From positions 8,455,501 through 8,519,500 of the forward strand of contig CM076961.1 in NCBI GenBank assembly GCA_039566865.1: a DNA stretch of 64,000 bases, read 5' to 3'. Below are positions 21,245 to 30,656 of the stretch, piece after piece. The translations under genes and the position numbers were made by a program. A model generated the notes under the pieces. It was not told where the DNA came from. It searched no databases and worked only from the letters and a program-made list of their open reading frames with translations. How positions within the stretch are numbered: the first letter of the stretch is position 1; every line of letters begins with the position of its first letter. Origin of the DNA: Aurelia coerulea. Lineage: Eukaryota > Cnidaria > Scyphozoa > Semaeostomeae > Ulmaridae.

Positions 21245-21750
21245 TATAATTTTAAGGATAGGGGAGACTGGGGTCAATTGTAACACTTTTTGGAAAATCA
21301 GCCATATCGTCTAATAGGCCAGAGGGTGGAGGGGGAGCACCACCACCCGAGCGGAGAATTTATGAGACCAAGCCTATGTAGGTCAATTTTTTGCGTAGAT
21401 TCCGAATTTGGGTGTTGATCATGTGTTTTAGGGGGCTTTTCTGAGATACAGGGGGTCTAAAGTGCGTTTTAGGGGCAAATTGCTATAAGTTTGTTTTCTT
21501 CATTAAATGTTGATAAAATACAGACATATCAGTTCTTTGGTGGCTTTTATGATTGTTGACTGTTATTTTGAAGTGCTTGCTCAAATTCCGAATTTAGGGG
21601 ACCATAGAAAGTTCAGGGGGGAAGTGCGAAATCCCAAATGGAAAATATTCCAATACATTCACATACTCAAATTCATTCATCATCGTCTTCGTCATCATCA
21701 TTGTCATCATCATATCCATGCCCCTTCTTGAATCCTGTGCTTCTATAACC

Positions 21751-21868
21751 CAAGGGGGACACCTGGCACATACTCATACGGGGGGCTCAGTCCACACAAT
21801 TTTCAGGCAACCTAAAGATGCCAGTTCAGCTCTATTGCAGCCCAAAAATGTCAGCTCATTTTGTACAT
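21751..21868. repeat. Half-copy of the 12833-13178 MITE
   Basis: cccaagggggacacctggca, then catactcatacgggg, then a tcagtcc and a ttttcaggcaacc phrase, follow the left half of the MITE at 12833. It lies inside the inner TIR element. Confidence 0.6.
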
Positions 21869-23386
21869 AGAATTTTATATTTTATACTCCATACATTGTG
21901 CGTTGTAATTTGAGCATTTGATGTGTCTTACAAGGCTGTCTTTGCATGGTGGCATCAAAGAAAGATATGTGATAGTTGTCTCTCGAACAATTCCTCGAAA
22001 ATGTCTTCCGTCAAACATCATCAACATGCGATAATATCTTTTCTCCATACAACACACACGTAAACTTTCTAGTACTCTCAATTATGTCGTTCGTTGAATT
22101 ACTTGATGTGTACTTAGCCTTTCGAAACTTCTAACCAATGTTTCTGTGCCTTGCATAAGCTTCCAGCATGCTTTTTTCTTGTCATTTCTAGAAAATGGCG
22201 AATTATATTCACCTAAGTGCACGCAAGCTAAGCAGGGCTTCTCTTTTGGTTCTCGATAATTCACAAGCAGCTAGATCGATAATGTTTCTATGCTTTTACC
22301 TGAGCCACTGCAAATAATATTTTGAGATTGGGTAAATGGCTAGCAAGCAAGATCACTGGGATGTCAATATCATAATAAAAAGAAAACAAACCGCAAATCA
22401 TCTCTCGTCCTTCGTTTTGCTGCAGAATGGTAAAGGAGGAAACAAACTTTGTATCTGCCTTTTCGTCGTTACATCTTAGATCCTCAACAATCGACCACCA
22501 TAACTATTGATCTTTAAGCAACTATCTTTGCGAGAAAGGTAGATCATTTTGTCTTCAGGAAGATTGCTATGATCAGCCATCCCTCCTTATTCTGTCCATA
22601 GCTCAGGAAAGCAAGGATAGTAAGACATTTTATGTTTGGGTTTTAATTAAGAATTGGTCTCCTTCGCCTCTAAGTACTCCCTCTGGATTCTTGATGGGCC
22701 CATCGGCATATGCTTTGCAAGCCATATTTGCACGATCATCGTGACTCTTGGTATTTCATTCGGCAACTTCGTTGCAATCCCCCTGAAGGTGTCTGGAATT
22801 CTAATAGATCAGATGGGAGCAAGCTGCAATGTTTGTGGACATACCCAAGATTGCTTATTGTGGAGGCAAATGGTGCTGCCAGAAGTTTGTAGCAGTCTTT
22901 CTTTGCTTTCCATCAGATTGCTAATTAAAGTAGCACTGGTGCCAGAAGAAATGACAGAATAGCTTTGTCCATTTCAACCACCGATTTCTCCTTGTACAAC
23001 GTAGCCATTATGATTCCTAAAATGCCTCTTATTTGGACTGTTACGTGGGTTTCCTTTAGCGGTGACTTTTGTCTTTCTTTCATTGTTACCAAAATCTCAC
23101 CAAGGGACTTTTTTTATTGGATCAAAAAGGTTATAACGTAAGAACAACGATCAAAAACTCAGGTGACTCGAGCAAACTTAAAGACAGGCACTAGTTATCC
23201 TTTTTTTAATTAATTGTGACATTTAGGGTCTGTCTATGTATTTGCAAATGTTTTATTTGCTTTATCCATCTTTGATTAAAGAAATATTTCAATTGGCATA
23301 AAACTTGGGCCAACTCTTTCGCAATTGACGTGAAACTTGGACCCGCCGTTAAACTTGTGGATTCTTTGTGGAAATAGGCCATGAGA

Positions 23387-23453
23387 TACCCTGGGTACCA
23401 GACTCTCTAACATAAAAACAGTTTTTAAGTTAGAGAGTCTGGTACCCAGGGTA
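23387..23453. mobile_element. 67-bp perfect foldback with 9-bp target-site duplication
   Basis: 25-base arms (taccctgggtaccagactct, then ctaac, and its exact complement) enclose 17 bases. The 9-mer gccatgaga occurs immediately on both sides (23378-23386 and 23454-23462). This is the layout of a transposed element reduced to its termini. Confidence 0.75.
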
Positions 23454-25887
23454 GCCATGAGAGTACCTGCTAATGGTTCTTGTCAGAATTTAATATTGTA
23501 AAGTATTTACTTTGGTTCAATCGTACTTTTAAAAGGTTTGCCCGAGCTGCTCGAGTTTTCGTTTTTCATATAGAGTCAGAATGAAAACTCGGACTACGCA
23601 GCTAAATTCTAGAAAAGGCCTTATTTTGAAAGGCAAAGGATATCTCTTCTTTTGCCGAGGAAGGTCCAAATAATACCATCAAACATTGTTTTTGCAGTGA
23701 TAGACATTCGCCCGAGTAGCCTGAGTTGCTCATGTCGCCCGAGTTTCCGACCTGACCGGTTGGAAGTATAGTTTTTAGGTTACTAGAAATCCCAAATCCT
23801 ATCAATTTTTTGGAAAACTTCCAAACCCCAAAATCCAAACCTCTTCTCACCCTTTTGTCATGGGTGGGATGAACTTCAAAGATGATGCCAAACAACAGGA
23901 TCATTCCAACCATTGAAGCTGAGAACGGGCCTCAGCTGATAATTGATACTTCTTACTATTACAGGTATGTGAAAGAAGTTAAGGCCGAAAATGGTACTTC
24001 TATGTAACCATCAAAGATACTGCTAACTATCAATAGGTGATACTTCCAGCCATCTAAGACACTTCCAAATATGTACGGGAAAATATTTCCTAAGTTGCTG
24101 GTTACATTCTTCATAACAAACTTGCCCTCTTTCTCCTATGGAAGGAAGGGCATTCAACCCTTCGTTTGATAACGGTCTGCCAGGCGCCATGTTGAAAAGG
24201 ATTTATGAAGTCCTCCTTCGTTACCAGCATCAATTTGGTGACTCTCTCCTCATAATTTTCTAACGAAGATACAAATCTACCAAGAAGACTGCTTCTGGGT
24301 GCAGGAAACCCTGAATATTGCTATTGCATCCAAAGTGCACGACTCTCTCTTTTTGTAACATTCATTGATTTCAAATATTGAATTATGCTTATGTTGTCAT
24401 TCAAAGAAGCCAAACATTGACTTGATGAAAATTTTAGACCCCAAATATTGGCAATTGGCACGGAGTATTAGTATTGAAAGATAGGGAGTACCAACATGGG
24501 AAAAATCTCCATATAAAATCATTACACATGTTGAGAAGCGCATAACAAAAAGCCCTTTCCCTTTTTATGAATTCTGCAACACATATTTGCTTAATTACTA
24601 TACTTATAAGCTTCTTTACTCTACTGCCAGGACAAGACCACGGGGAGAAATAACTATGTCTAACCACATGGCCTGATTTTGAGCATATGAATGTATGTGC
24701 ATGTCTTCTTACACCGAACTTTTATTCAGGACTTTTTAGTATTTCGCACTTCCCCCTTAAGCTTTCTATGGCCCCCCAAATTTAGAATTTGAGCATTCTC
24801 TTCAAAATAACAGTCAATAATCATAAATAAGATCTGTCTTAATTTTTTCAACATTTAATTAAGAAAACATGTTTATAGCAGTTTGGCCCTAGATCGCACT
24901 TTAGACCCCCTGTATCTCGGAAAAGCCCCCTAAAACACATGATCAACACCCAAATTCGGAATCTACGCAAAAAATTGACCTAGATAGGCTTGGTCTCATA
25001 AATTCTCCGCTCGGGTGGTGGTGCTCCCATTTCACCCTCTGGTCTATAAATAATTATTCATTGCGCTCTTGGAGGTACATGATATTGTAGTTGCATCCCT
25101 TGGAATAAAAGAGAAATTAGATTCCATCACATGGAACCAATTGGGGTGACGCTGTGATAGTTTTAAACTCAGTGGCCAAGTGTTACAATTGCCCCAGTAG
25201 CACGGGGAAATCGTAACATTTGGTTGAAGCAATTGTTACATATCTTTAAAATCATCACAGATGATTATTGCACGACTCTGCTTTTTCCTTGAACAAAATG
25301 TACCACCAGGTTGCAGATCATTCATGGCTTTAAAAGGATAAATTAGAAATAAGACGTGGTTTTAATTTCTTTGTAAATTTGGGTGCATTAGTTGAAAAAA
25401 ATTGAATAGATTGAGAAAAAATGTTTTTTTTTGCAAATTTCAAATTTTAACTCTTCGATAGTGCATGGATGCACATTGTTCGACCAGATTAGAAAATGAA
25501 TCAAAACCAAACCATCAGCCAGCTTACATCGGTCAGCTATCAATATTTTCCATTTTTACATCTCATAGGCTGTGGAGCTTAAAAGTTTTAACGTAGTTTT
25601 GATCCTAAATAGATACCATGTCGTAATGTGAAAATAAAATTTTTTACTCAAGAGCAAAATCTTTCAGAAACGAATTTACAGTGAAAGCACGTATTTACTT
25701 TCGTACTTAAAACATGGTTTCCCCCGAAAATGTTGCAAACTTGGCTGAACATTCCTGTATCTCAAGTCATATGTAGAGGGATAGAATGAGCGTGTTCTGT
25801 GAAGGAATCAAGTTTTTTGCACTTTTCTGCAACGCGCGAGAGTCAGTGTTACTACTGCCCCGTGTTACAATTGTCCCCGGTATCCCC

Positions 25888-26125
25888 TACTGTAAACCCA
25901 ATGTGCCCTACGAATGATGGTGCTGAGGATACGGAGCACTCTTTGTTGCTTTGCCCTTCCTTTGGGCTCCAACGATGAAACCTTCTTGCTGGAATACTTC
26001 CATTATTACGGCCTCTTGAATATGCTAATCTTTCAAATGAAATTCTAACGCAGCTCCTATTGTATGGTGATAAACCTCCCCAATGATGTTAACAGGAACA
26101 TACTCGAGCTACCATTAAAATTTAT
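25888..26125 (+). pseudogene. LINE-A C-terminal zinc-knuckle region
   Basis: The frame reads VNPMCPTNDGAEDTEHSLLLCPSFGLQR, here with a stop in place of the next Arg codon (cga to tga). It then gives NLLAGILPLLRPLEYANLSN and LLLYGDK before falling apart into stops. CxxC...H...C tails of this kind close the ORF2 of several LINE clades. The upstream part lies across the nested insertion and in the sister copy at 30657. Confidence 0.7.
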
Positions 26126-27344
26126 TCAAGAAACTGGTCGGTTAGATTGAGCTCATTTTAAACTTTGTCACAAGCCACGCAACCACCAAGTACGTTTTGT
26201 TTGCAAAATAATTTCTATTTCTTTGTTTTTGTTCGTAGTCATGTCTTGTTGATATAAATGTAATTTTCAATGTTTTCTTTTAAAAGGCCTCGGGGTTGAC
26301 ATAGTATTTTGCTCCTCTTGGTATCGTAGTCGTAGTGTTGTAAAGTACGTTAAGTAATTGGCTCGCTGTTTATTTCATCTCCCACTCCATCTCTTCATTG
26401 AGAGAGAATCACAGGATTTGAAGCCAAACCTCGTGATCGGAAGACGGCGATCTGTAGCCTATCTTATTGCAGTTAGAACTTTACAATCGGCTGAGAAGCA
26501 GGAGATATTATGATCGATATTTTTTGTAAATATCCGCTGAGAGAGTTGCAGTAAATGTTGAAGTATTTTCACTGCGGTTATTGTAACCAGTAGCAGAGAA
26601 ACATGAGAAAATGTAATTGCTGTAAGGAAACACGGAGGTAAAGTAAAAATTGCAACTACTTGCAATTCTAGCAAAGGTAGGCGTTTTTCAGTTTCCCATG
26701 TTGCTGGATTTACACGCCAGAAGAAAGTAATCCACGTATGAACTTGAAGCTCATGGCAACAGCAAAGTAGTTTTTCGCGTGCTTTTTTAATTGTAGGATT
26801 TTTAATTGTTCATTAAAAACTGCTTTACAATGTGCACTGTTAAAAAAGAAGAAAAAATAATAACAATAATCAAATTCGTAAATGATTATCTACTTACTAC
26901 ATTGTTAGATGAATTACAAAAGTAAACCTATTTTTTAATTAGTCCAATTGAAAAGAAAAAGAAAATTACATTGCCACAGAAAGAAAATCTATAGCCAAAT
27001 TACACTTCAGGCGAAAGGGTAGGTAATAGAAGTTGATGGAAATCTAGCCTGACGTCTAATGTGGGACAGGCTTTGGTCAATATGCAAGGATGTACGTGAA
27101 ATTGGTTGTTATAAACCTTCCTTTAGTTTTAATTTGAAATTTGATTTAATTTCTATCAGATCTAGAAATCGACTAATTGTAAACTGCTTTATGAGAGTTC
27201 GTACTATATTGGGAGAAATGTAATAACATTTTAAGGGTATAAAGGAATGTCTTTTCTTTTGTAATGTAATTGAATTTATGCTTTGGTGCAGGTTGTGTTC
27301 CTGTGTCAAGGGGGTTAAAAAGACAAGCGAGAAAGCGTCATGGG
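26126..27344. other. No gene recognised
   Basis: About 1.2 kb of AT-rich sequence with no domain on either strand. The antisense ORFs at 26459-26674 and 27109-27489 do not match anything I recognise; the second overlaps the LINE-B2 start antisense. Confidence 0.45.
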
Positions 27345-28347
27345 ACTGTTTTAGTACTGTCACCGACCCTATGGTCTCTTTAGAAGGGTATAGGATTTTT
27401 CGTAACGACAGGGACGCAAATGGAGGAGGCGTTGCCATATATATTAAGAATAGTCTCCCTGAGCCGATAATTAAACTAAAGAGTGACAATCTTGAACTAC
27501 TGTCTGTTGAGATATCCCCAGGTCGTGCAAGGCCTTTTATTCTCGTATGCTGGTATCGTTCACCAACCTCTGGTGTTGATGATGAGGCATTTGAGAAACT
27601 GACAAAGGTTTTTGAGTGACTTGGATAAGGATGAAAACGAGATAATATTAGTTGGTGATACCAACTGTGACTTCAAAGACAGCAAAAATACCAATGCAAA
27701 GAAGCTAAGGCTGGTTTATTCTGAATATCACTTACAACAAATGATACAAGATTATACCAGAATTGCCACTACAACAACCGACACCGGAGAGCAAAAAACG
27801 AGCAAAACACTAATAGATCATTTCTCTACCTCCTGCCCAAAGTATATTTTAAAGGCAGATGTTATTAAAACAGGAATGGTTGACCACTATCTGGTGTATG
27901 CGATTCAGAAAATCAATGCTTGGAGATTGAAGAAAAAGAAATAAAATTTATTGAATCTCGCAGCATGAAAAAATATGACAAATCGCTTTTCCGAGAGGAT
28001 ATGCAACAGATAGATTGGGAAACCATACTCAGCCCATTTGAAGGCGATCCTGCCGGTATGGCGGCCACGTTTCAGGATGTTTTTGAATCAGTCTTGAATC
28101 TCCATGCCCCACTACGCAAAAAAAGGGTACGTAGTGAATATGCACCTTGGCTCTCTGCTTCTCTTAGGAGCCTGATGAAGGAACGTGATAAGGCGAAGCA
28201 GCTAGCTGAGGGGCAACCGGAACTGTGGCCGACATATAGGCAACTTCGGAATCGAGTAACAAAAGAGATTCGTATTGCCATTCAGGATTATTATAGCGGA
28301 CTAATAAAAAAAACGAGAAAGATCCAAAAAAAATGTGGAAGACCATA
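27345..28347 (+). pseudogene. LINE-B2 endonuclease and linker region, frameshifted
   Basis: Three consecutive frames make one protein region. Frame 1 (to 27619) has DPMVSLEGYRIFRNDR, GGGVAIYIKN and CWYRSPTSG. Frame 2 (27612-27944) has IILVGDTNCDF (the GDxN motif), KTLIDHFSTS and GMVDHYLVYA (SDH-type motif, here VDH). Frame 3 (27920-28348) has FIESRSMKKYDKSLFRED through to the RT linker. Shifts are needed at about 27611 (gtttttgag), 27935 (aagaaaaagaaataaaa) and 28310 (aataaaaaaaacgag). All three lie in or near homopolymer runs, so they may be mutations or sequencing indels. Confidence 0.75.
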
Positions 28348-30075
28348 AACAAAGTCTTAGATAAAAACACTAACTCAGATATCCCCTCAAGTCTCGAATT
28401 CGATGGAAAACGCTTAACGAGGGAGCCTGATGTTCTTGAGGCATTTAATCATCATTGCACCTCTATAGGACCTAAGCTTGCCCAAAAAATTGAGGTTCGG
28501 AGTGATGATGATTGTCTTCAGTACATCACACCGGAATCAAACAAAATGATTTTCAGAACTGTTGATGAAAATTACATTATAAGTGCAATTAATCAGCTAA
28601 AAAATGGAAAAGCATCAGGGCCTGATAAGGTATCGATCACCATCGTAAAAGATGTAAAAGACCTCATTGCAAAATCCTTGAAAATAATTTTTAATGATTC
28701 AGTGATGAATGGTGTTTTCCCCGATATCTGGAAATTAGCAAGAGTAACTCCAATCTTTAAATCGGGCGCTAAAAATGATGCAAACAATTATAGGCCGATT
28801 TCTGTCATTTCGATTTTCTCTAGGATGTTAGAACGACTAGTGCATGATCAGCTATTTGATTTCCTTAAAGCGAACAAAAAGCTTACCTGTAATCAATCAG
28901 CTTTTCAAAAGTTATGCTCCACCATAACATCCTTAATCAGCAGCACTGATTATTGGTATGAAAACATGGATTCTAGGAAAATTAATTTGACCTTATTTTT
29001 GGACCTCAAGAAAGCCTTCGATACAGTTGACCATTCTGTCCTTATGAAAAAGCTTCGTGCGTATGGTATTAGAGGATCCACGGGTGATTGGTTTGAATCG
29101 TATTTAAATGAGAGAAAACAATATTGTGCTGCTAATGGACACCGATCAAACATAAGAAATATTACTTGTGGCATAAACCAGGGCTCTTGCCTTGGTCCTC
29201 TCCTTTTCATTATTTATCTCAACGACTTTGAAAAGTGCCTAGAATTTTCACAAGCCAGTCTCTATGCCGATGACACACAAATCACGATCGCGTCAGATGA
29301 TATAGAAAGTCTAGTACTTGATACGCAGCAAGAACTGGTCAACCTCTCTGAGTGGATGAGGATAAACAAATTAAGTCCTAACCCGACTAAAACAGAATAT
29401 ATGACAATAGGTCACCCCCGTAGAATAAAGCCACTTCAAATCTCGGGAGCTCTGTTGTTAAACGACACGGAAATTAAAGGGGTACCAAAGTCCAAATCTC
29501 TCGGAGTTATCATAGACGAAAGTCTCACATGGGACGAACAGTTTAAAGCTGTCAAGTCCAAAGTTTGCGGTGGTTTGTCTGCCTTAAAAAAGTTAAAAAA
29601 TATCATACCGCAATCACAATTGTGTAGTGTATTCTACGCAATCGTGGAAAGTCATCTTCGCTATGCAAATGTTATTTGGGGGAGTCTCTCAAAAACTAAA
29701 TTAGATACCCTCCAACGTCTGCATAACAGGGCTCATTCAATAATAGAAAATGCACGCATAAAGAACGAATGGTCATCTAATTGGCTAAGTGTTGAAAATC
29801 TTATTCGATTTGATCGTTCTGTGATGGCATATAAGATTCTAAACAAGTTGAGTCCGGAATGCCTTTGGGATAAGTACCAATATAGATCCGCATTCTCAAA
29901 TTATGAAACAAGGAATTGTAAGGATCTCCAGATCCCCAGGCTGAAAACTGAACATGCCAAAAAAGGATTTTACTACTCTGCTTTAAAGACTTGGAACGAT
30001 ATTCCAACTAATATTAGAGAAATCCAAACACTCGGGCGCTTCAAAAAAGAACTAAAAGCGCGTTTGACGAGCTGA
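28333..30075 (+). CDS. LINE-B2 reverse transcriptase (RT, thumb and C-terminal region)
   Basis: A 580-codon open frame starting in the linker (MWKTINKVLDK) and ending in the C-terminal tail FKKELKARLTS. The RT blocks are in order: LARVTPIFKSG and NNYRPISVIS (fingers, residues about 135-160); LFLDLKKAFDTVDH (motif A, about 220-233); [12 protein letters not shown] (motif B, about 278-289); SLYADDTQI (motif C with the catalytic Asp pair, about 310-318); and LGVIIDESLTW (thumb). The Met is not a true start; the frame is the 3' half of an ORF2 whose 5' part is frameshifted. RT of this type copies the element RNA at a nicked chromosomal site. All catalytic residues are kept, but the element lacks an intact endonuclease. 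Confidence 0.85.
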   Translation: MWKTINKVLDKNTNSDIPSSLEFDGKRLTREPDVLEAFNHHCTSIGPKLAQKIEVRSDDDCLQYITPESNKMIFRTVDENYIISAINQLKNGKASGPDKVSITIVKDVKDLIAKSLKIIFNDSVMNGVFPDIWKLARVTPIFKSGAKNDANNYRPISVISIFSRMLERLVHDQLFDFLKANKKLTCNQSAFQKLCSTITSLISSTDYWYENMDSRKINLTLFLDLKKAFDTVDHSVLMKKLRAYGIRGSTGDWFESYLNERKQYCAANGHRSNIRNITCGINQGSCLGPLLFIIYLNDFEKCLEFSQASLYADDTQITIASDDIESLVLDTQQELVNLSEWMRINKLSPNPTKTEYMTIGHPRRIKPLQISGALLLNDTEIKGVPKSKSLGVIIDESLTWDEQFKAVKSKVCGGLSALKKLKNIIPQSQLCSVFYAIVESHLRYANVIWGSLSKTKLDTLQRLHNRAHSIIENARIKNEWSSNWLSVENLIRFDRSVMAYKILNKLSPECLWDKYQYRSAFSNYETRNCKDLQIPRLKTEHAKKGFYYSALKTWNDIPTNIREIQTLGRFKKELKARLTS

Positions 30076-30227
30076 ACATGCCAAGAAACAAATAACCCCA
30101 AACACGACCCTCTGGAAGAACAGCACATTTTTTTTAGATCTTATTTCATTATTTATAGTAGAAAGAACTGTATTAGGTTTTTAGCTGAAGGGGTTTCGTG
30201 TATAAATAATAAAAATGTATGTATGTA

Positions 30228-30654
30228 TGGGACCAGCAAGCATGGAGTCTTGTTACATTTTTGACTTTGTAACTGCTTTTGGGGCGGTACTTTATTGTAA
30301 CTACAACAGAATTTCGTAACAGGCCAATCGTTGAAATAACGCTCTTGCAGAAGTTTACAATAATCAATTTCCAAATCTCCAAATCACGCTGAAAATCTTT
30401 TCCTTTGTCCATTCATGTTGATTCATTAGAAAATTTGATCAACGTTTTTTGATGGTTTTCAGTGTTTTCAAAAACGAAAATTTTAAGAAACTCGCTTGCA
30501 GCTCTAAAAAGTGAAAACGGAAAAATTTGTAAAAAATCCTAGAATCCAATTCAGGCTTTCTGCTATAGATTAAGTCATAAATCTTCAAAATCGGTCCAGT
30601 GTACGATTTATCGTGGCCTGCCAAAAATGCATAGTTTATTTTGGCGCACCCGGT
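30228..30654. mobile_element. Mariner-like element, right part only
   Basis: The last 270 bases match the arm at 20985-21244 and end ttattttggcgcacccgg then TA. The middle part (30240-30385) resembles the centre of the element at 49800-49870. The left TIR is missing where LINE-B2 ends at 30222. It abuts LINE-A on its right, as does the copy at 20985. Confidence 0.65.
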
Positions 30655-30656
30655 AC

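Larger units (their letters stand above)
21317..25044. mobile_element. Inner TIR element, 3.7 kb, arms about 310 bp, TA target
   Basis: Left arm 21317-21632 (ggccagagggtgg ... ggaagtgcgaaat) is inverted as 24741-25044 (atttcgcacttccccc ... caccctctggtc). The arms share long phrases such as gagcggagaatttatgagac and ttttagggggcttttc. TA dinucleotides flank the ends (21315-21316, 25045-25046). The 3.1-kb interior has only short ORFs (for example 22654-22962, 23602-23913) without a recognisable transposase. Superfamily uncertain. Confidence 0.75.
21261..25887. mobile_element. Outer TIR element in LINE-A, TA target
   Basis: The left end ggggagactggggtcaattg, then taacac, is inverted at the right end (gtgttacaattgtccccggt, then atcccc). 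TA flanks both sides (21259-21260, 25888-25889). Without the inner nested element it would be about 900 bp. A related phrase, gtgttacaattgccccagt, lies inside at about 25170. No transposase is seen. Confidence 0.7.
21247..26125 (+). mobile_element. LINE-A C-terminal fragment split by nested TIR elements
   Basis: LINE-A sequence resumes after the mariner-like arm as only about 14 bases (taattttaagga TA). It is then interrupted by the element at 21261-25887 and continues at 25888. Across the junction the codons are continuous (N-F-K-D | T-V-N-P-M-C), with one TA shared as target duplication. This fixes both the insertion point and the family. Confidence 0.65.
27345..30222 (+). mobile_element. 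LINE-B2 element, nearly complete but lacking the 5' end
   Basis: Holds most of an APE-type endonuclease and a full RT, then a 3' UTR ending in an (atgt)n tail at about 30205-30222. The endonuclease lacks its first motifs (the N and E blocks), so the copy is 5'-truncated near 27345. A second copy of the 3' part is at 46535-47220; they share the 3' UTR phrase gctgaagggg/gtttttgtgtataaa. Confidence 0.8.

Noticed and set aside
23602..23913. 103-codon minus-strand ORF in the inner TIR element
   Set aside because: No transposase or other motif could be seen, and it has no conserved partner; left as unexplained interior.
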